From the NCBI RefSeq assembly GCF_009756665.1, contig NZ_CP037953.1, forward strand, positions 682,001 through 746,000: 64,000 bases of DNA, in the 5' to 3' direction. Shown one piece after another: positions 15,051 to 26,800 of the stretch (positions are counted from its first letter, which is position 1; each line of letters opens with the position of its first letter). The position numbers and the translations under genes are program-made. The stretch comes from Permianibacter aggregans (GTDB lineage Bacteria; Pseudomonadota; Gammaproteobacteria; Enterobacterales; Permianibacteraceae). The notes beneath the pieces are model-generated. The model worked only from the letters and a program-made list of their open reading frames with translations, was not told the origin of the DNA and made no database searches.

Positions 15051-16772
15051 ATGCGCTTGTCTCAATACCCGCTTTGCACATTGCGGGAAACGCCCGCCGA
15101 TGCCGAGCTTGTCAGCCATCAGTTGATGTTGCGTGCCGGCCTTATCCGCAAACTGGCCTCGGGCCTTTATAACTGGCTGCCGACTGGCTTGCGGGTGCTG
15201 CGCAAGGTGGAGAACATCGTGCGCGAGGAGATGAATAAATCTGGCGCTATCGAAGTGTTGATGCCGGTGGTGCAGCCTTCGGAGCTGTGGGTGGAATCGG
15301 GCCGCTGGGGCAAGTTTGGTCCGGAGCTTCTGCGCATCAAAGACCGCAAGAACGGCGATTTCTGCCTTGGCCCGACGCATGAAGAAGTGATTACCGATCT
15401 GGTCCGTTCGGAAGTACGCAGCTACAAGCAGCTGCCATTGAACCTCTACCAAATTCAAACCAAATTCCGTGATGAAGTGCGGCCGCGTTTTGGTGTGATG
15501 CGGGCGCGTGAGTTCCTGATGAAGGATGCCTATTCCTTCCACCTCGATGATGCCTCACTGGCCCATACCTATCAGGTGATGTACCAGACTTATTCCAATA
15601 TTTTCCGCCGCATTGGCCTGGAGTTCCGCGCCGTGCACGCCGACACCGGCGCCATTGGTGGTAGCGCTTCGCATGAGTTCCATGTGCTGGCCGAATCCGG
15701 TGAAGACGCCATTGCCTTCTCGAATGCCTCCGAGTATGCGGCCAACGTCGAGCTTGCCACGGCCGCACCAGCCGGCGCCCGCCCGGCCGCCAGCCAAGAA
15801 CTGAAAAAAGTGCATACGCCGAAAGTGAAGTCGATGGCGGAGGTCACCAAGTTTTTCAATGCTGACATCACGCAAACGGTAAAAACCCTGATTCTGCTTG
15901 GCACCGCCAAAGAAGACGGTGGCCGCCAGCTGGTGGCCGTGGTGCTGCGTGGCGACCATGAGCTGAACCTGATCAAAGCGGCCAAGCATCCACTGCTGGG
16001 CGCTGAGTGCGAGCTGGCGCCGGATGCGCTGATTCAGGAAAAGCTTGGCTGCGAAGCCGGCTCGATTGGCCCGATTGGCCTGAAGATCCCGGTGCTGGTC
16101 GACACTTACGCATCAGCAATTGCTGACTTTATCTGCGGTGCCAATGAAACCGACTACCATTATCAAGGCGCCAACTGGCAGCGCGATGCGGCGATTACCG
16201 AAACCGGTGATTTCCGCAACGTGGTCGAAGGCGACCGGGCGCCGGATGGCGAAGGCACGCTGACCATCAAGCGCGGTATCGAGGTGGGCCATATTTTCGC
16301 GCTGGGCACCAAGTATTCCGAGGCGATGAACGCAACGGTGCTGGATGAGCACGGCAAGGCGGTGGTGATGCCAATGGGCTGCTATGGCATTGGCGTGTCG
16401 CGCATTGTCGCGGCCGCCATTGAACAAAACCACGATGCCAACGGCATTGTCTGGCCAGCCAGCATCGCGCCGTGGCAGGTGGTGATTGTGCCGATGAACA
16501 TGCACCGTTCCGAAACCGTGAAAGCGGCGGCGGAAAAAATGTACGCGGATCTGCAGAATGCCGGCATCGAAGTGATTCTTGATGACCGTCCGGAACGGGC
16601 TGGCGTGATGTTCGCCGATGCCGATTTGCTCGGTATTCCGCTGCGCATCGTGATTGGCGAGCGCGGCTTGAAAGAGAACCAGGTGGAAATCAAAGGCCGC
16701 CGCGATGAACAAGCGCACAACGTCGGTTTGGAAGCGGTACTGAAAACCATCCACGAATGTTTGCGTCATTAA
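15051..16772 (+). CDS. proS: Prolyl-tRNA synthetase
   Basis: A 573-aa class II synthetase that charges tRNA-Pro. It opens [20 protein letters not shown] with the bacterial-type N-terminus. Motif 2 is visible in [26 protein letters not shown], motif 3 in [20 protein letters not shown]. An editing (INS, YbaK-like) domain lies at about 225-390 between them, and the anticodon-binding domain ([26 protein letters not shown]) is C-terminal. Length matches the E. coli type (572 aa). A lytic transglycosylase gene begins 21 bp downstream and probably shares the transcript. The broken tRNA-Pro(GGG) gene 1 kb upstream is presumably a chance neighbour. Confidence 0.98.
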   Translation: MRLSQYPLCTLRETPADAELVSHQLMLRAGLIRKLASGLYNWLPTGLRVLRKVENIVREEMNKSGAIEVLMPVVQPSELWVESGRWGKFGPELLRIKDRKNGDFCLGPTHEEVITDLVRSEVRSYKQLPLNLYQIQTKFRDEVRPRFGVMRAREFLMKDAYSFHLDDASLAHTYQVMYQTYSNIFRRIGLEFRAVHADTGAIGGSASHEFHVLAESGEDAIAFSNASEYAANVELATAAPAGARPAASQELKKVHTPKVKSMAEVTKFFNADITQTVKTLILLGTAKEDGGRQLVAVVLRGDHELNLIKAAKHPLLGAECELAPDALIQEKLGCEAGSIGPIGLKIPVLVDTYASAIADFICGANETDYHYQGANWQRDAAITETGDFRNVVEGDRAPDGEGTLTIKRGIEVGHIFALGTKYSEAMNATVLDEHGKAVVMPMGCYGIGVSRIVAAAIEQNHDANGIVWPASIAPWQVVIVPMNMHRSETVKAAAEKMYADLQNAGIEVILDDRPERAGVMFADADLLGIPLRIVIGERGLKENQVEIKGRRDEQAHNVGLEAVLKTIHECLRH

Positions 16773-16793
16773 ACGTTGTAAAGAGTGAACCCC

Positions 16794-17456
16794 ATGCAGC
16801 AGTTGGTCTCGAGCGTTCGATATAAGCAAATGTTTCGGCATTTGCTATTGGCGTCGTTGCTGCTGCTGCCGGTTTACGCGGCGAAAGCCTCCTCGCAACA
16901 GGAGCGCCCGGACGAAGAAGTGCGGGCGCTGCTGAAAGCGACGCTGGAGAAAAAACATTACTTCGTTGACCGTTTCGACGCCGAAGTGTGGATGGTCGAC
17001 ATGCACGCACGGCTGGAACGGCGAGCGCCGAAAATTCCCGCTGAAGAACGGCTGGAAGTGCTGCGGCTGGTGCACAAGACCGCGACTGAGTTTGGTTTGA
17101 ACCCACAACTGGTGCTGGCCGTTATCGATATTGAAAGCCGTTTTGATCGCTTTGCCATTTCCAAAGCCGGTGCCCGCGGCCTGATGCAAGTGATGCCGTT
17201 CTGGCGCAAGGAAATCGGCGATGAAACCGATAACCTGTTCGAAATTGAAACCAACCTGCGTTACGGCTGCGCCATTCTGAAAACCTATATGGCGCGGGAA
17301 AAACAAGCGTTGGGACCAGCCCTTGCCCGCTACAACGGCTCGTATGGCAAAGGCTGGTATCCAAGCCTGGTGTTCGATGCCTTCTACAAGCACTGGTTCT
17401 TGAAAGAGTTGCCGAGACCGACATTGGTGGCCACGCAGGTTGCCAGCCAACCGTAA
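16794..17456 (+). CDS. Lytic murein transglycosylase (SLT domain)
   Basis: The ATG at 16794 has AAGAG 8 nt upstream; an in-frame GTG lies at 16785. The 220-aa product has a signal peptide or anchor (HLLLASLLLLPVYAAKA) and an SLT goose-lysozyme-like domain at about 95-210. The catalytic Glu is in LAVIDIESRFDRFAISKAGARGLMQVMP, and NLRYGCAILKTYM and LARYNGSYGKGWYP follow. Such enzymes cleave peptidoglycan between MurNAc and GlcNAc to give 1,6-anhydro ends. It is one of the short MltE/Slt-like forms without the superhelical domain of Slt70. Likely cotranscribed with proS; a patatin gene follows after about 74 bp. Confidence 0.92.
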   Translation: MQQLVSSVRYKQMFRHLLLASLLLLPVYAAKASSQQERPDEEVRALLKATLEKKHYFVDRFDAEVWMVDMHARLERRAPKIPAEERLEVLRLVHKTATEFGLNPQLVLAVIDIESRFDRFAISKAGARGLMQVMPFWRKEIGDETDNLFEIETNLRYGCAILKTYMAREKQALGPALARYNGSYGKGWYPSLVFDAFYKHWFLKELPRPTLVATQVASQP

Positions 17457-17530
17457 TACGTAAAGCTCCGATCTGGTGCAAACCAAAATGGCACTACACT
17501 TGTACTTATAACAACGTACAGGTAGTGCAC

Positions 17531-18703
17531 ATGTCCGAAGCGTCACAGCGAATCGCGCTGGTGTTATCCGGCGGCGGCGCGCGCGCGGCTTATCAGGTCG
17601 GCGTGCTGAAAGCGGTCGCTGAGTTATTGCCAGAATACAAAACCTCGCCGTTTCCGATTATTTGCGGCACCTCAGCCGGCGCCATCAACGCCACCGTGCT
17701 GGCCTGTTCGGCTTCACGCTTCAAAATCGGTGTCAAACGCCTGGAGCAGGTCTGGGGCGGTTTCACCAGCGGCCAGATTTATCGCTCCGATTTTCTCGGC
17801 ATGACCGCCAACTCGATGCGCTGGCTGGCCAATCTGTTTCGCAAACGCCAACCCGACGTGCCGACGCCTTCGCTGCTCGACAACGCACCATTGCGCGACC
17901 TGCTGAAAGTTGTTGTGCCTTTCAATGAAATTGCCAAAGCCATCAACAAGGGCGATTTGTACGCCATTTCCGTAACCTGCTCTGGTTATTCCTCCGGTGA
18001 ATCGATCAGCTTTTTTGAGGCCCATTCGGAGGTGGAAAGCTGGCATCGCTATCGCCGCGCCGGTGCCCGCACCCGCATTCAGTTGCAGCATTTGATTGCC
18101 AGCAGTGCGATACCGATGGTGTTCCCGGCGGTAAAAATCAATCGCGAATATTTTGGTGACGGTTCAGTGCGCTTCATGGCACCGATCAGCCCTGCCCTGC
18201 ATTTGGGCGCCGACAAGGTATTTATTGTCGGTGTCGACCCGGTGCGCAACGCGGACAAATCCCGCGTCGCCGACCGCGGTTACCCGACCATTGCTGAAAT
18301 CGCCGGCCATGTTATGGATAGCGTGTTCCTCGACTCGCTGGACAGCGATATGGAGAGGCTAAAGCGCATCAATAACACCTTGTCGAAATTCACCGATGAG
18401 GAACGGCGCGAGCGCGGCATTACGCTAAAACCAGTCGACACACTGGTCATCGCGCCGAGCAAGGATTTGTCTGACCTATCCGGCAAGCATGGCCGGGCGT
18501 TGCCGAGAGTGGCGCGCTTTTTCTTCCGCCGCATCGGCATTACCAGCAAAACCGGTTCGACAATACTTTCGTACCTGTTGTTTGAAGGGCCGTATACCCG
18601 TGAGTTGATTGACCTGGGTTACCAAGACGCGATGCACCAAAAAGCCGAAATCCGGCGATTTTTTGGCCTGCACGACTCACATTTAGAAACCACGACGCCA
18701 TAA
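17531..18703 (+). CDS. Patatin-like phospholipase
   Basis: The start is ATG 17531 (GTG 17525 is in frame). The 390-aa protein carries the patatin oxyanion motif LSGGGARAAYQVGVL at residues about 11-25, the nucleophile elbow GTSAG at about 47, and the Asp of the catalytic dyad in FGDGSVRFMAP. Patatin-like proteins are Ser-Asp lipid acyl hydrolases that act on membrane phospholipids. This one has no signal peptide or barrel and is probably cytoplasmic or membrane-peripheral, like RssA-type proteins. A long C-terminal region (about 230-390, GITLKPVDTLVIAPSKDLS) fits a DUF3336-lacking single-domain form. Substrate unknown. Confidence 0.9.
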   Translation: MSEASQRIALVLSGGGARAAYQVGVLKAVAELLPEYKTSPFPIICGTSAGAINATVLACSASRFKIGVKRLEQVWGGFTSGQIYRSDFLGMTANSMRWLANLFRKRQPDVPTPSLLDNAPLRDLLKVVVPFNEIAKAINKGDLYAISVTCSGYSSGESISFFEAHSEVESWHRYRRAGARTRIQLQHLIASSAIPMVFPAVKINREYFGDGSVRFMAPISPALHLGADKVFIVGVDPVRNADKSRVADRGYPTIAEIAGHVMDSVFLDSLDSDMERLKRINNTLSKFTDEERRERGITLKPVDTLVIAPSKDLSDLSGKHGRALPRVARFFFRRIGITSKTGSTILSYLLFEGPYTRELIDLGYQDAMHQKAEIRRFFGLHDSHLETTTP

Positions 18704-18766
18704 ACATTTTGGTACGAAGCTACTACACTTTAGCCATTGCCCTGAGCTGTTGTTGAAATTACGCCA

Positions 18767-21463
18767 TTGTCCAGCGAGCCAACCAACCATCCATTACAAG
18801 CCGAGCTGGAAGCGGCACGTCGACGTATCGCCCGTCTGGAGCGGGTCGCCGACCGTCGCCGCTATGCCACCAAGCTGCAAAGCACACTGTTTCAGATAGC
18901 CGATTTGAGCGCCTCCGACATTCCAATGCCGGAGTTCTTTGCCAAGCTGCATGCGATTATCGGCGAGCTGACCTACGCCGAAAATTTTTTCGTTGCCCTG
19001 CTCGATCCCGAGCAGCACACCTGGAGCATGGCGTACTACGTCGATCAGGTCGATAAAACCCCGATCGCCGAACTGCAAAACATCTCCATCGATCGCCTGT
19101 CCGGCACACTTACAGCCTACGTACTGCGCATGGGCCAGATGGTTTTTGCCGACGAACAAAAACAGCGAGAATTGCATGAATCTGGAGAGGTTGGCAGCTA
19201 TGGTGCCGATTGCGTTGAATGGTTGGGTTGCCCGTTAAAGGTTGGCAAAACCCTGCTCGGAGTCATGACTATACAAAGCTACGACACGGCTAAGCGCTAC
19301 AGTCGTGGAGACATGTCTTTCATGCAATTCGTTTCGCGCCATGTCGCCACGGCGGTGTCGCGAAAACAGGACGACGAACGCATTCAACGCGCCAACAAGG
19401 AACTGGAAAGTCGAGTCGAACAACGAACGGCAGAATTGAAAGCCGCACTACAACAGGTACAGGAAGAAAACACCCAGCGTCAGCGCAGCCAGCAGATACA
19501 GATGGCCTGTTATGACATTGCCTTGCACAGTCAAACGTCAACACCGATGGTCGACTTCCTGAAGCAAGTGCATCACATCATCAATGAGTTGATCGACGCG
19601 CGTGATTTTTATGTTGCGCTCTATGATCACGACAGTGGCTTGTTGCAGTTCCCGTACTTGATCGACAAATACATGGAGTCGCACGAGACCTTGGTGCTGC
19701 CCTTCAGTGAACTCGACAAGTCGCATCTGTTCACAGCGAAAGTGTTGAAAACCGGGCTGACTCATATTTTTCATGAGAAAGATATACGCACGCTGCGCCC
19801 GGATTTGATCGCCAGCAAAACGGCCCCGACCGCGTGGATGGGTGTGCCGCTGATTCAAAACCATCGAACAATTGGCGCGGTAGTGCTGCAGAGCCATATC
19901 GAAGGCTTTCAGTTTGTCCCCGCTGATCGCGAGCTGATGGAGTTCGTCGCCAGCCATTTGAGCGCCGCCGTGCAGCGCCGGCTAGACGCCGAATCACTGG
20001 CCCAGGCTCACCGACAACTGCAGGAAGCTAACGATCGCCTGGAAGCGCGCATCAAAGAGCGTACCGAAGCGCTGGAAGAGTTGCTGGCACAACGCAACGC
20101 CATCGCCGAAAAATTGGCACACGATGCCCACCATGATGTGCTGACAGGGTTACCGAATCGAGCCTTGTTGCTGGACCGTTTAAACAACGCCATCGATCGC
20201 TTCAAGCGCAAAAAAGCCCTGGCGTTCGCAGTGCTGTTTCTCGACCTCGATCGCTTCAAGGTGATCAACGACAGTCTTGGTCATTTATACGGCGATCAAT
20301 TACTGAAAGCCGTCAGCAAACGGCTGCTTGATTGTGTACGCCCTGGTGACACCGTGGCGCGCATGGGCGGCGATGAATTCTGCATACTGCTCGACGATAT
20401 CAACGATTTTGCTGAAGTGGAAAAAATTGCCCACCGGGTACTGACTGCACTGAGCACAGCATTTTTGCTCGACGAACACAAAATTTACACCAGCACCAGT
20501 ATCGGCATTACCACCAACGTCATTCGCTACAAAGATGCGGAATCAGTTATCCGTGATGCCGATGCCGCGATGTATCGAGCCAAGGCCGAAGGCAAAAATC
20601 GTTATTCGTTCTTCAGCGAGCAATTGCTGAAGAACGCCATGGACCGGTTGCAACTGGAAACCGATTTGCGCCAAGCGGTAGAAGACCGTGCGCTGGAAGT
20701 GTTCTATCAGCCAATTTATGCACTGGCCAGCGGCGAAATTATCGGTTTTGAGGCGCTATCACGCTGGCGCCATCCTTTACGCGGAATGATTTCTCCGGTG
20801 ACATTCATCGGCATTGCCGAGGAAACCGGCATTATTGGCGAGCTGACCGATCATGTGTTCGAGCAAGCCTCACAAGCGGTATTGGAGTGGCAGGAAAAGT
20901 ACCGTGAGATTTATCCGGTCAACGTCAACTTATCGGCCCGGCAGATTTCCGATATCAACCTGCTGCAAGATTTATTGGAGATGCTGCATTTCCACAAACT
21001 ACCGCGCAACGCGATAAAAATTGAAATCACCGAAAGCCTATTGATCAACAATTTCGATGGTGCCCAGTCTCTGCTGCAAGCGCTGCAGCAGGCTGGCATC
21101 ACTGTGCTGCTCGATGACTTCGGCACCGGTTATTCCTCGCTGAATTACCTGCATCAGTTTCCGATCAACGCGATCAAAATCGACCGTTCATTTGTCCGAC
21201 AATCAACCGACTCAGCAAAAGCCAAAGGCTTGCTGGCCGGCATCAGTTTCATCGCCAAACAAATGCACTTGGCGTTGGTTGCCGAAGGTGTTGAGACGAT
21301 GGAGCAGTTGCGGGTGTTACGCGAGTTTGATGTCGAGTTTGCCCAAGGCTATTTGTTCGGTGCGCCGATGCCGAAAGCGGACGCGGAAAAACTGATCGTC
21401 AAGAAAGTGCATCCGGTGTTTGCAACGCTTGCCAGCAGTCAGCAATCGGTCCAGTCAGGATAA
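18767..21463 (+). CDS. GAF-GAF-GGDEF-EAL cyclic-di-GMP signalling protein
   Basis: The start appears to be TTG at 18767, as no ATG lies before the conserved region. In the 898-aa product two GAF-like sensor domains (about 45-205 and 250-410) each follow a coiled coil (ELEAARRRIARLERV; ELESRVEQRTAELKAALQQ). GGDEF 534-538 is intact with an I-site RPGD five residues upstream, so a diguanylate cyclase with product inhibition is likely. EAL 662-664 is intact with NVNLSARQ, EITES, LDDFGTGYSSL and IKIDRSF, so phosphodiesterase activity is also possible. No membrane segments: cytosolic. The C-terminal 65 nt overlap tilS on the opposite strand. Confidence 0.95.
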   Translation: MSSEPTNHPLQAELEAARRRIARLERVADRRRYATKLQSTLFQIADLSASDIPMPEFFAKLHAIIGELTYAENFFVALLDPEQHTWSMAYYVDQVDKTPIAELQNISIDRLSGTLTAYVLRMGQMVFADEQKQRELHESGEVGSYGADCVEWLGCPLKVGKTLLGVMTIQSYDTAKRYSRGDMSFMQFVSRHVATAVSRKQDDERIQRANKELESRVEQRTAELKAALQQVQEENTQRQRSQQIQMACYDIALHSQTSTPMVDFLKQVHHIINELIDARDFYVALYDHDSGLLQFPYLIDKYMESHETLVLPFSELDKSHLFTAKVLKTGLTHIFHEKDIRTLRPDLIASKTAPTAWMGVPLIQNHRTIGAVVLQSHIEGFQFVPADRELMEFVASHLSAAVQRRLDAESLAQAHRQLQEANDRLEARIKERTEALEELLAQRNAIAEKLAHDAHHDVLTGLPNRALLLDRLNNAIDRFKRKKALAFAVLFLDLDRFKVINDSLGHLYGDQLLKAVSKRLLDCVRPGDTVARMGGDEFCILLDDINDFAEVEKIAHRVLTALSTAFLLDEHKIYTSTSIGITTNVIRYKDAESVIRDADAAMYRAKAEGKNRYSFFSEQLLKNAMDRLQLETDLRQAVEDRALEVFYQPIYALASGEIIGFEALSRWRHPLRGMISPVTFIGIAEETGIIGELTDHVFEQASQAVLEWQEKYREIYPVNVNLSARQISDINLLQDLLEMLHFHKLPRNAIKIEITESLLINNFDGAQSLLQALQQAGITVLLDDFGTGYSSLNYLHQFPINAIKIDRSFVRQSTDSAKAKGLLAGISFIAKQMHLALVAEGVETMEQLRVLREFDVEFAQGYLFGAPMPKADAEKLIVKKVHPVFATLASSQQSVQSG

Positions 21464-22766
21464 TTTCGCCTTGATGCTCGGCCAGAAAGCGTTCCCCTTC
21501 GGCGGTAACCAACAAACCGGGTAATGTCAGCAGCTGCTCGCCATGCCAAACGCACGGCCAAGCCGCGCGCAACCAAACGGGCACAGCCAATTGCTGCATC
21601 AGGTATTTCAGCGTACGACGATGGCTTTCGCCTGCCAGCGAAAGTTTTGTGCTCATTGATGGCAAAGAACTGACACGTAAAGGCTGCTCAGGATTATTCA
21701 TGCCTCGCCATTGTAAAGTCGATTGAATCGACTCAAGAAAAAGCGGCGTATCGGTTTGCCAGTGTTGCTCCGCGATTGGCCGGAACCAATTTTCCGGCAC
21801 CTGCAACAAGGCATCACCGGCAACGCGCAGACAGATGCCGTCGTAACAACATTCAGTGCGATCGGTGGCGTTGCTGAGCTGTGCCAGAAAGTCCTGCAAT
21901 CGCTGCTGATTTGGAACACGTTGTTGCTGTTCGCTCAACCAATAGCGCAGCAGCGCGGACTGACGTGCAGCAGACAAACTTAACAGGCGGCTAATCGACA
22001 GCGTTTTCTCGGTACGTTGCACGGCCGCCAAATCGCTTTCGGCCAATTCATCAATCAAGCTTTGCGCTTGCTGACAATGCTCAACGACGCGCGCCAGAGC
22101 CTGATCGATGCCCGGATAGTGCTGGCGCAACATCGGCAACAATTGCTGACGCAGCCAGTTGCGACGAAAGCGAAGATCCGCATTGGTTGGATCGTCAATC
22201 CAGCGTAGCTGATGTTCAGTGGCGTATTGTTCCAGTTCTGCACGCGACAGCGTCAGCAATGGACGAAGAAATAGGCGTTGAAGTTTGATTTGTTCAGTCG
22301 GCATCGCCGACAAGCCTTTCAGGCCGGCACCGCGAAACAGCTGCAGCAAAAACGTTTCGATTTGGTCGTCAGCATGATGCGCCAACACAATGCATTCATC
22401 GGGCTGCGTGTGTTCAGCGAGCGCATGGTAGCGAGCCTTTCGCGCAGCAGCCTCAATGCCCTCGCCTTCGTCAATGACCTTGACCTTGATGCTCTGACAA
22501 TCGATTGGCAAGGCGCGGCAAATCTGCTCCGCCTGTTGTTGGAAATCGGCGGCGGCGGGCTGCAATTGATGATTGATATGCATCGCGCGCAAACGGCGCC
22601 GATGCGTCTGTGACCAACGCCAAGCGGCGTGCAGCAACACCGTGGAATCAAGCCCGCCGCTGAACGCTACAACCAGCGCATCCTCGGCAGCCAACCCGTT
22701 CAGGGTGACTGCCAGAGCGTCATCGATGCGCGTCAAGGAAAGCGCTTCAGGCTTTGGCTTCTTCAA
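21399..22766 (-). CDS. tilS: tRNA(Ile)-lysidine synthase
   Basis: A 455-aa enzyme that converts C34 of the CAU-anticodon tRNA-Ile to lysidine, needed to read AUA. The PP-loop ATPase motif is [14 protein letters not shown] at about 31-44, HINHQLQ and [25 protein letters not shown] follow, and the C-terminal TilS domains begin near 360. The start overlaps the accA end by 20 nt. The 3' end overlaps the convergent GGDEF-EAL gene by 65 nt. It closes the long minus-strand run that starts at rpsB. Confidence 0.96.
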   Translation of the reverse strand: MKKPKPEALSLTRIDDALAVTLNGLAAEDALVVAFSGGLDSTVLLHAAWRWSQTHRRRLRAMHINHQLQPAAADFQQQAEQICRALPIDCQSIKVKVIDEGEGIEAAARKARYHALAEHTQPDECIVLAHHADDQIETFLLQLFRGAGLKGLSAMPTEQIKLQRLFLRPLLTLSRAELEQYATEHQLRWIDDPTNADLRFRRNWLRQQLLPMLRQHYPGIDQALARVVEHCQQAQSLIDELAESDLAAVQRTEKTLSISRLLSLSAARQSALLRYWLSEQQQRVPNQQRLQDFLAQLSNATDRTECCYDGICLRVAGDALLQVPENWFRPIAEQHWQTDTPLFLESIQSTLQWRGMNNPEQPLRVSSLPSMSTKLSLAGESHRRTLKYLMQQLAVPVWLRAAWPCVWHGEQLLTLPGLLVTAEGERFLAEHQGEIILTGPIADCWQALQTPDALS

Positions 22767-23712
22767 ACACGCCGAACGCCATCAAGCGGTCATAGCGCTG
22801 GTTCAGCAGACCGTTGCTATCGAGCTTATCGAGTGCTTTCAAATCGGCGAGTAACTGGGTTTTCAGGTTCATCGCCATTTCACGCGGGTCGCGATGGGCG
22901 CCACCAAGCGGTTCGCTGATGATGGTGTCGATCAGTTTCAGCTCTTTCAGGCGCTGGGCAGTAATGCCCATCGCGGCGGCCGCTTCCGAGGCTTTTTCAG
23001 CGCTGCGCCAGAGAATCGAAGCGCAACCTTCCGGCGAAATCACCGAGTACGTCGAGTACTGCAGCATATTGACCCGATCACCCACGCCAATGGCCAAAGC
23101 GCCGCCGGAACCGCCTTCACCAATCACCGTGCAAACGACCGGCGTGCGCAGCTCCGACATCACTTTCAGGTTGCGGGCAATGGCTTCCGACTGGCCACGC
23201 TCTTCGGCTCCGACGCCAGGATAAGCGCCGGGGGTATCGATGAACGTGATGATCGGCATGCTGAATTTTTCGGCCATCTGCATCAGACGCAAGGCTTTAC
23301 GGTAGCCTTCCGGACGCGGCATGCCGAAGTTGCGACGAATTTTTTCCTTGGTGTCGCGGCCTTTCTGATGGCCGATGACCATGACCGGGCGGCCATCGAT
23401 GCGGGCGGTACCGCCGACGATGGACGGGTCATTGGCGTAAGCCCTGTCACCGCACATTTCGTCGAAATCCGTGAAGATTTCATTCAGATAATCCAGCGTA
23501 TAAGGGCGCTGCGGATGGCGCGCCATCTGGGCGATTTGCCAGGCATCGAGATTGGCGAAGACCTGTTTGGTCAGTTGCGCGCTTTTCTTGCGCAACCGCT
23601 CGATTTCCTCACCGATGTTGATTTCGCCTTCATCGCCAAGCTGACGCAGCTCTTCGATACGAGTTTCCAGTTCAGCAATCGGCTTTTCAAAATCCAGATA
23701 GTTCAGGCTCAT
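22747..23712 (-). CDS. accA: Acetyl-CoA carboxylase carboxyltransferase subunit alpha
   Basis: The start [16 protein letters not shown] at 23712 matches known AccA N-termini; a longer frame from 23778 is unlikely. The 321-aa protein forms the carboxyltransferase with AccD and moves CO2 from biotin to acetyl-CoA, making malonyl-CoA for fatty acid synthesis. Conserved segments include [37 protein letters not shown] and [14 protein letters not shown]. It lies 102 bp after dnaE and overlaps tilS, the usual gammaproteobacterial order. Confidence 0.98.
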   Translation of the reverse strand: MSLNYLDFEKPIAELETRIEELRQLGDEGEINIGEEIERLRKKSAQLTKQVFANLDAWQIAQMARHPQRPYTLDYLNEIFTDFDEMCGDRAYANDPSIVGGTARIDGRPVMVIGHQKGRDTKEKIRRNFGMPRPEGYRKALRLMQMAEKFSMPIITFIDTPGAYPGVGAEERGQSEAIARNLKVMSELRTPVVCTVIGEGGSGGALAIGVGDRVNMLQYSTYSVISPEGCASILWRSAEKASEAAAAMGITAQRLKELKLIDTIISEPLGGAHRDPREMAMNLKTQLLADLKALDKLDSNGLLNQRYDRLMAFGVFEEAKA

Positions 23713-23814
23713 AGTCTCAAGTGTTTCTCTTGATGGCACTGCCGTACCGGCAGACAATCCGATCATTTTAACAGGCATGTTCCGGGCCGACCATCTGACC
23801 AGCCAGGGTGTGTT

Positions 23815-26800
23815 TTATTGATAAATGACTTCCGCGCGCTGGCAGCCTTCAAACTGGCGCAGCCGCTGTAGCAGCTCATCGCGTGGCTGCACCTTGCATT
23901 GCTCGCCGAGCGACACCCGCACGGCCGCTTCGCCGTTCTGGTATTCGGTCAGCACCGGAAAGGTGCCGGGGCCAAAATCACGCAAGGTGCCAACGAGTTT
24001 TTCAATGGCGCCGACTGGCAGTTGCTGACCGTTGATTACCAGCTCCAAGCGGCGGGCAAAGCGCGAGCGAGCTTCGGCGATATCGAACAAGCCACGCACG
24101 GTCATCGATGGGCGCTGTAAGTATTCGTCCTCGTAGACTTCGCCTTCTAGCACGATGACCTTGTCTTCGACCAATTGGTGTTTGTGCTTTTCGTACAGCT
24201 CGGAGAACAGCTTGGCTTCCAGCCGACCACTTTTGTCATCAAGCGTCAGAATCGCCCAGCGTGCACCGGATTTGTTTTGCATGATGCGTATGCCAATCAG
24301 CAAACCCGAAACGGTGATGTTGTCGCCACGCCGAGTTGGTTGCACATGCGAAAGTCGAGCCGAACAAAAATGATTCAGCTCTTTCAGGTAGCGATCGATC
24401 GGATGCGCGGTCAGATACAAACCCAGCGTTTCTTTTTCCAGCCGCAGCCGTTCTTCTTCGCTTTCGCTGTGGATTTTCACCCAGTTTGGTTCCGGACTGC
24501 GCGTTTCCGGCTCGCCGCCGAATAAATCATTCTGACCGCTCAGGCGATCGCGACCGGCTTGTTCCGCGGCTTTCATCGCTTCATCAAGCGAAGCCAGCAT
24601 CACGGCCCGGCTTGGGCCACAGTGATCGAGCGCACCGGAATTGATCAGCGCTTCGATCACCCGGCGATTGACCTTGCGTAAATCGGCGCGAGCACAGAAA
24701 TCAAACAAATCACGGAATGGACCATTGGCATTACGCTCATCGATCATGCCGGCAATGGCGTTTTCACCAACCCCTTTAATCGCGCCAATGCCGTAGACGA
24801 CGGTGCGTGGATCGGCAACGGTGAACTTGTAAACGGACCGATTGATATCTGGCGGCACAATCTTGATGCCGTTTTGTTCGGCATCATCGATCAAACCGAC
24901 AATCTTGTCGGTGTTGTGCATATCAGCCGACATCGTCGCGGCGAAAAACGGCGCTGGGTAATGCGTTTTCAGCCAAGCCGTTTGATAGGAAACCAGCGCG
25001 TAGGCAGCCGAGTGCGATTTGTTGAAACCGTAGCCGGCAAATTTTTCCATCAAATCGAAAATTTGCGCGGCGAGCTGATCGTCGATGCCCAGGCCTTTTG
25101 CGCCTTCCTGAAAAATGGCGCGCTGCTTGGCCATTTCTTCCGGTTTCTTTTTACCCATCGCCCGACGCAACAAGTCGGCGCCGCCGAGCGAATAACCAGC
25201 CAGCACCTGGGCAATCTGCATCACCTGTTCCTGATACAGAATGATGCCGTAAGTTGGTGCCAGCACCGGCTGCAACCATTCGTGCTGATAATCCGGATGC
25301 GGATAGGAAACCGGCTCTTCGCCGTGCTTACGTTTGATGAAGTCGTCAACCATGCCCGATTCCAACGGACCCGGACGATAAAGCGCCACCAACGCGATGA
25401 TGTCTTCAAAACAACTCGGTTTCAGCTTGGCGATCAGCTTGCGCATACCGGTCGATTCCAGCTGGAATACCGCGCCGGTATTGGCCGCTTTCAGTAACTC
25501 AAAGGTTTTGCCGTCGGTTAATGGAATGGTTTCGATTGACAGCGGTGCGTCGCCGTTTTTCTGCCGAAAATCATTGACCATTTCCATGGCCCAATCGATC
25601 ACCGTCAGGGTTTTCAAACCGAGAAAGTCGAATTTGACGAGGCCCGCTTGTTCGATATCATCCTTGTCGAATTGCACGACCAAACCTTGGCCGGCCTCGT
25701 CGCAATAAAGCGGCGCAAAATCGGTCAATGCACTTGGCGCAATCACCACTCCACCGGCGTGCTTGCCGGCGTTACGGGTCAGCCCTTCGAGTTTGACCGC
25801 CATGTCCCAGAGCGCTTTGACGTCTTCTTCGGCTTCGTAGCGCTTGCGGATTTCCTCTTCCTGCTCGAAGGCTTTTTCCAGGCTCATATCGAGCTCGTTC
25901 GGAATCAGCTTGGCGATTTTGTCGACCATGCCGTAAGGATGACCGAGCACACGGCCGACATCGCGGATCACCGCTTTCGCCGCCATCGTTCCGAACGTGA
26001 TGATCTGCGAGACCGATTCGCGACCGTATTTCTGCGCAACATAATCGATAACGCGGTCGCGACCTTCCATGCAGAAGTCGACGTCGAAGTCCGGCATCGA
26101 TACCCGCTCAGGGTTCAGGAAGCGCTCGAACAGCAAGTCATAGGGCAGCGGATCCAAATCGGTAATGCCAAGCGAATACGCGACCAATGAGCCGGCACCG
26201 GAACCCCGGCCCGGGCCGACCGGCACGCCGTTGTTTTTCGCCCACTGGATAAAGTCTGCAACGATCAGGAAGTAGCCTTCGAAGCCCATCTTGCTAATGA
26301 CGCCAATTTCGACTTCAAGACGTTCCTGATAGGTCTTTTCTTTTTCTGGATCGATATTGCCATCAGGAAAAATATTTCGGTAACGCTGCTTCAAGCCTTC
26401 GCGCGAGGTATGGGCGAAAAACTCCGCCAGCGTGAAGCCTTCCGGAATCGGATACTCGGGCAAAAAGTATTTGCCGAGCGTCAACGGCACCGAACAGCGT
26501 TTGGCAATCTCGACGGTGTTGGCCAGCGCTTCCGGCAAGTCGGCAAACAACGCCTGCATTTCTTCCGGTGAGCGCAAGTATTGTTGCGGCGAATAATCGC
26601 GCGGCCGGCGCGGGTCATCGACAACACGGCCCTGATGAATACAGACGCGCGCTTCATGCGCTTCGAAATCGCTTTCTTTCAAGAAGCGCACGTCATTGGT
26701 TGCCACCACTGGGGTTTGCGAACCATCGGCCAATGCCACGACCTTGTGCAGGTAATTTTCTTCGTTATCACGGCCGGTACGCTGCACTTCCAGATAGAAG

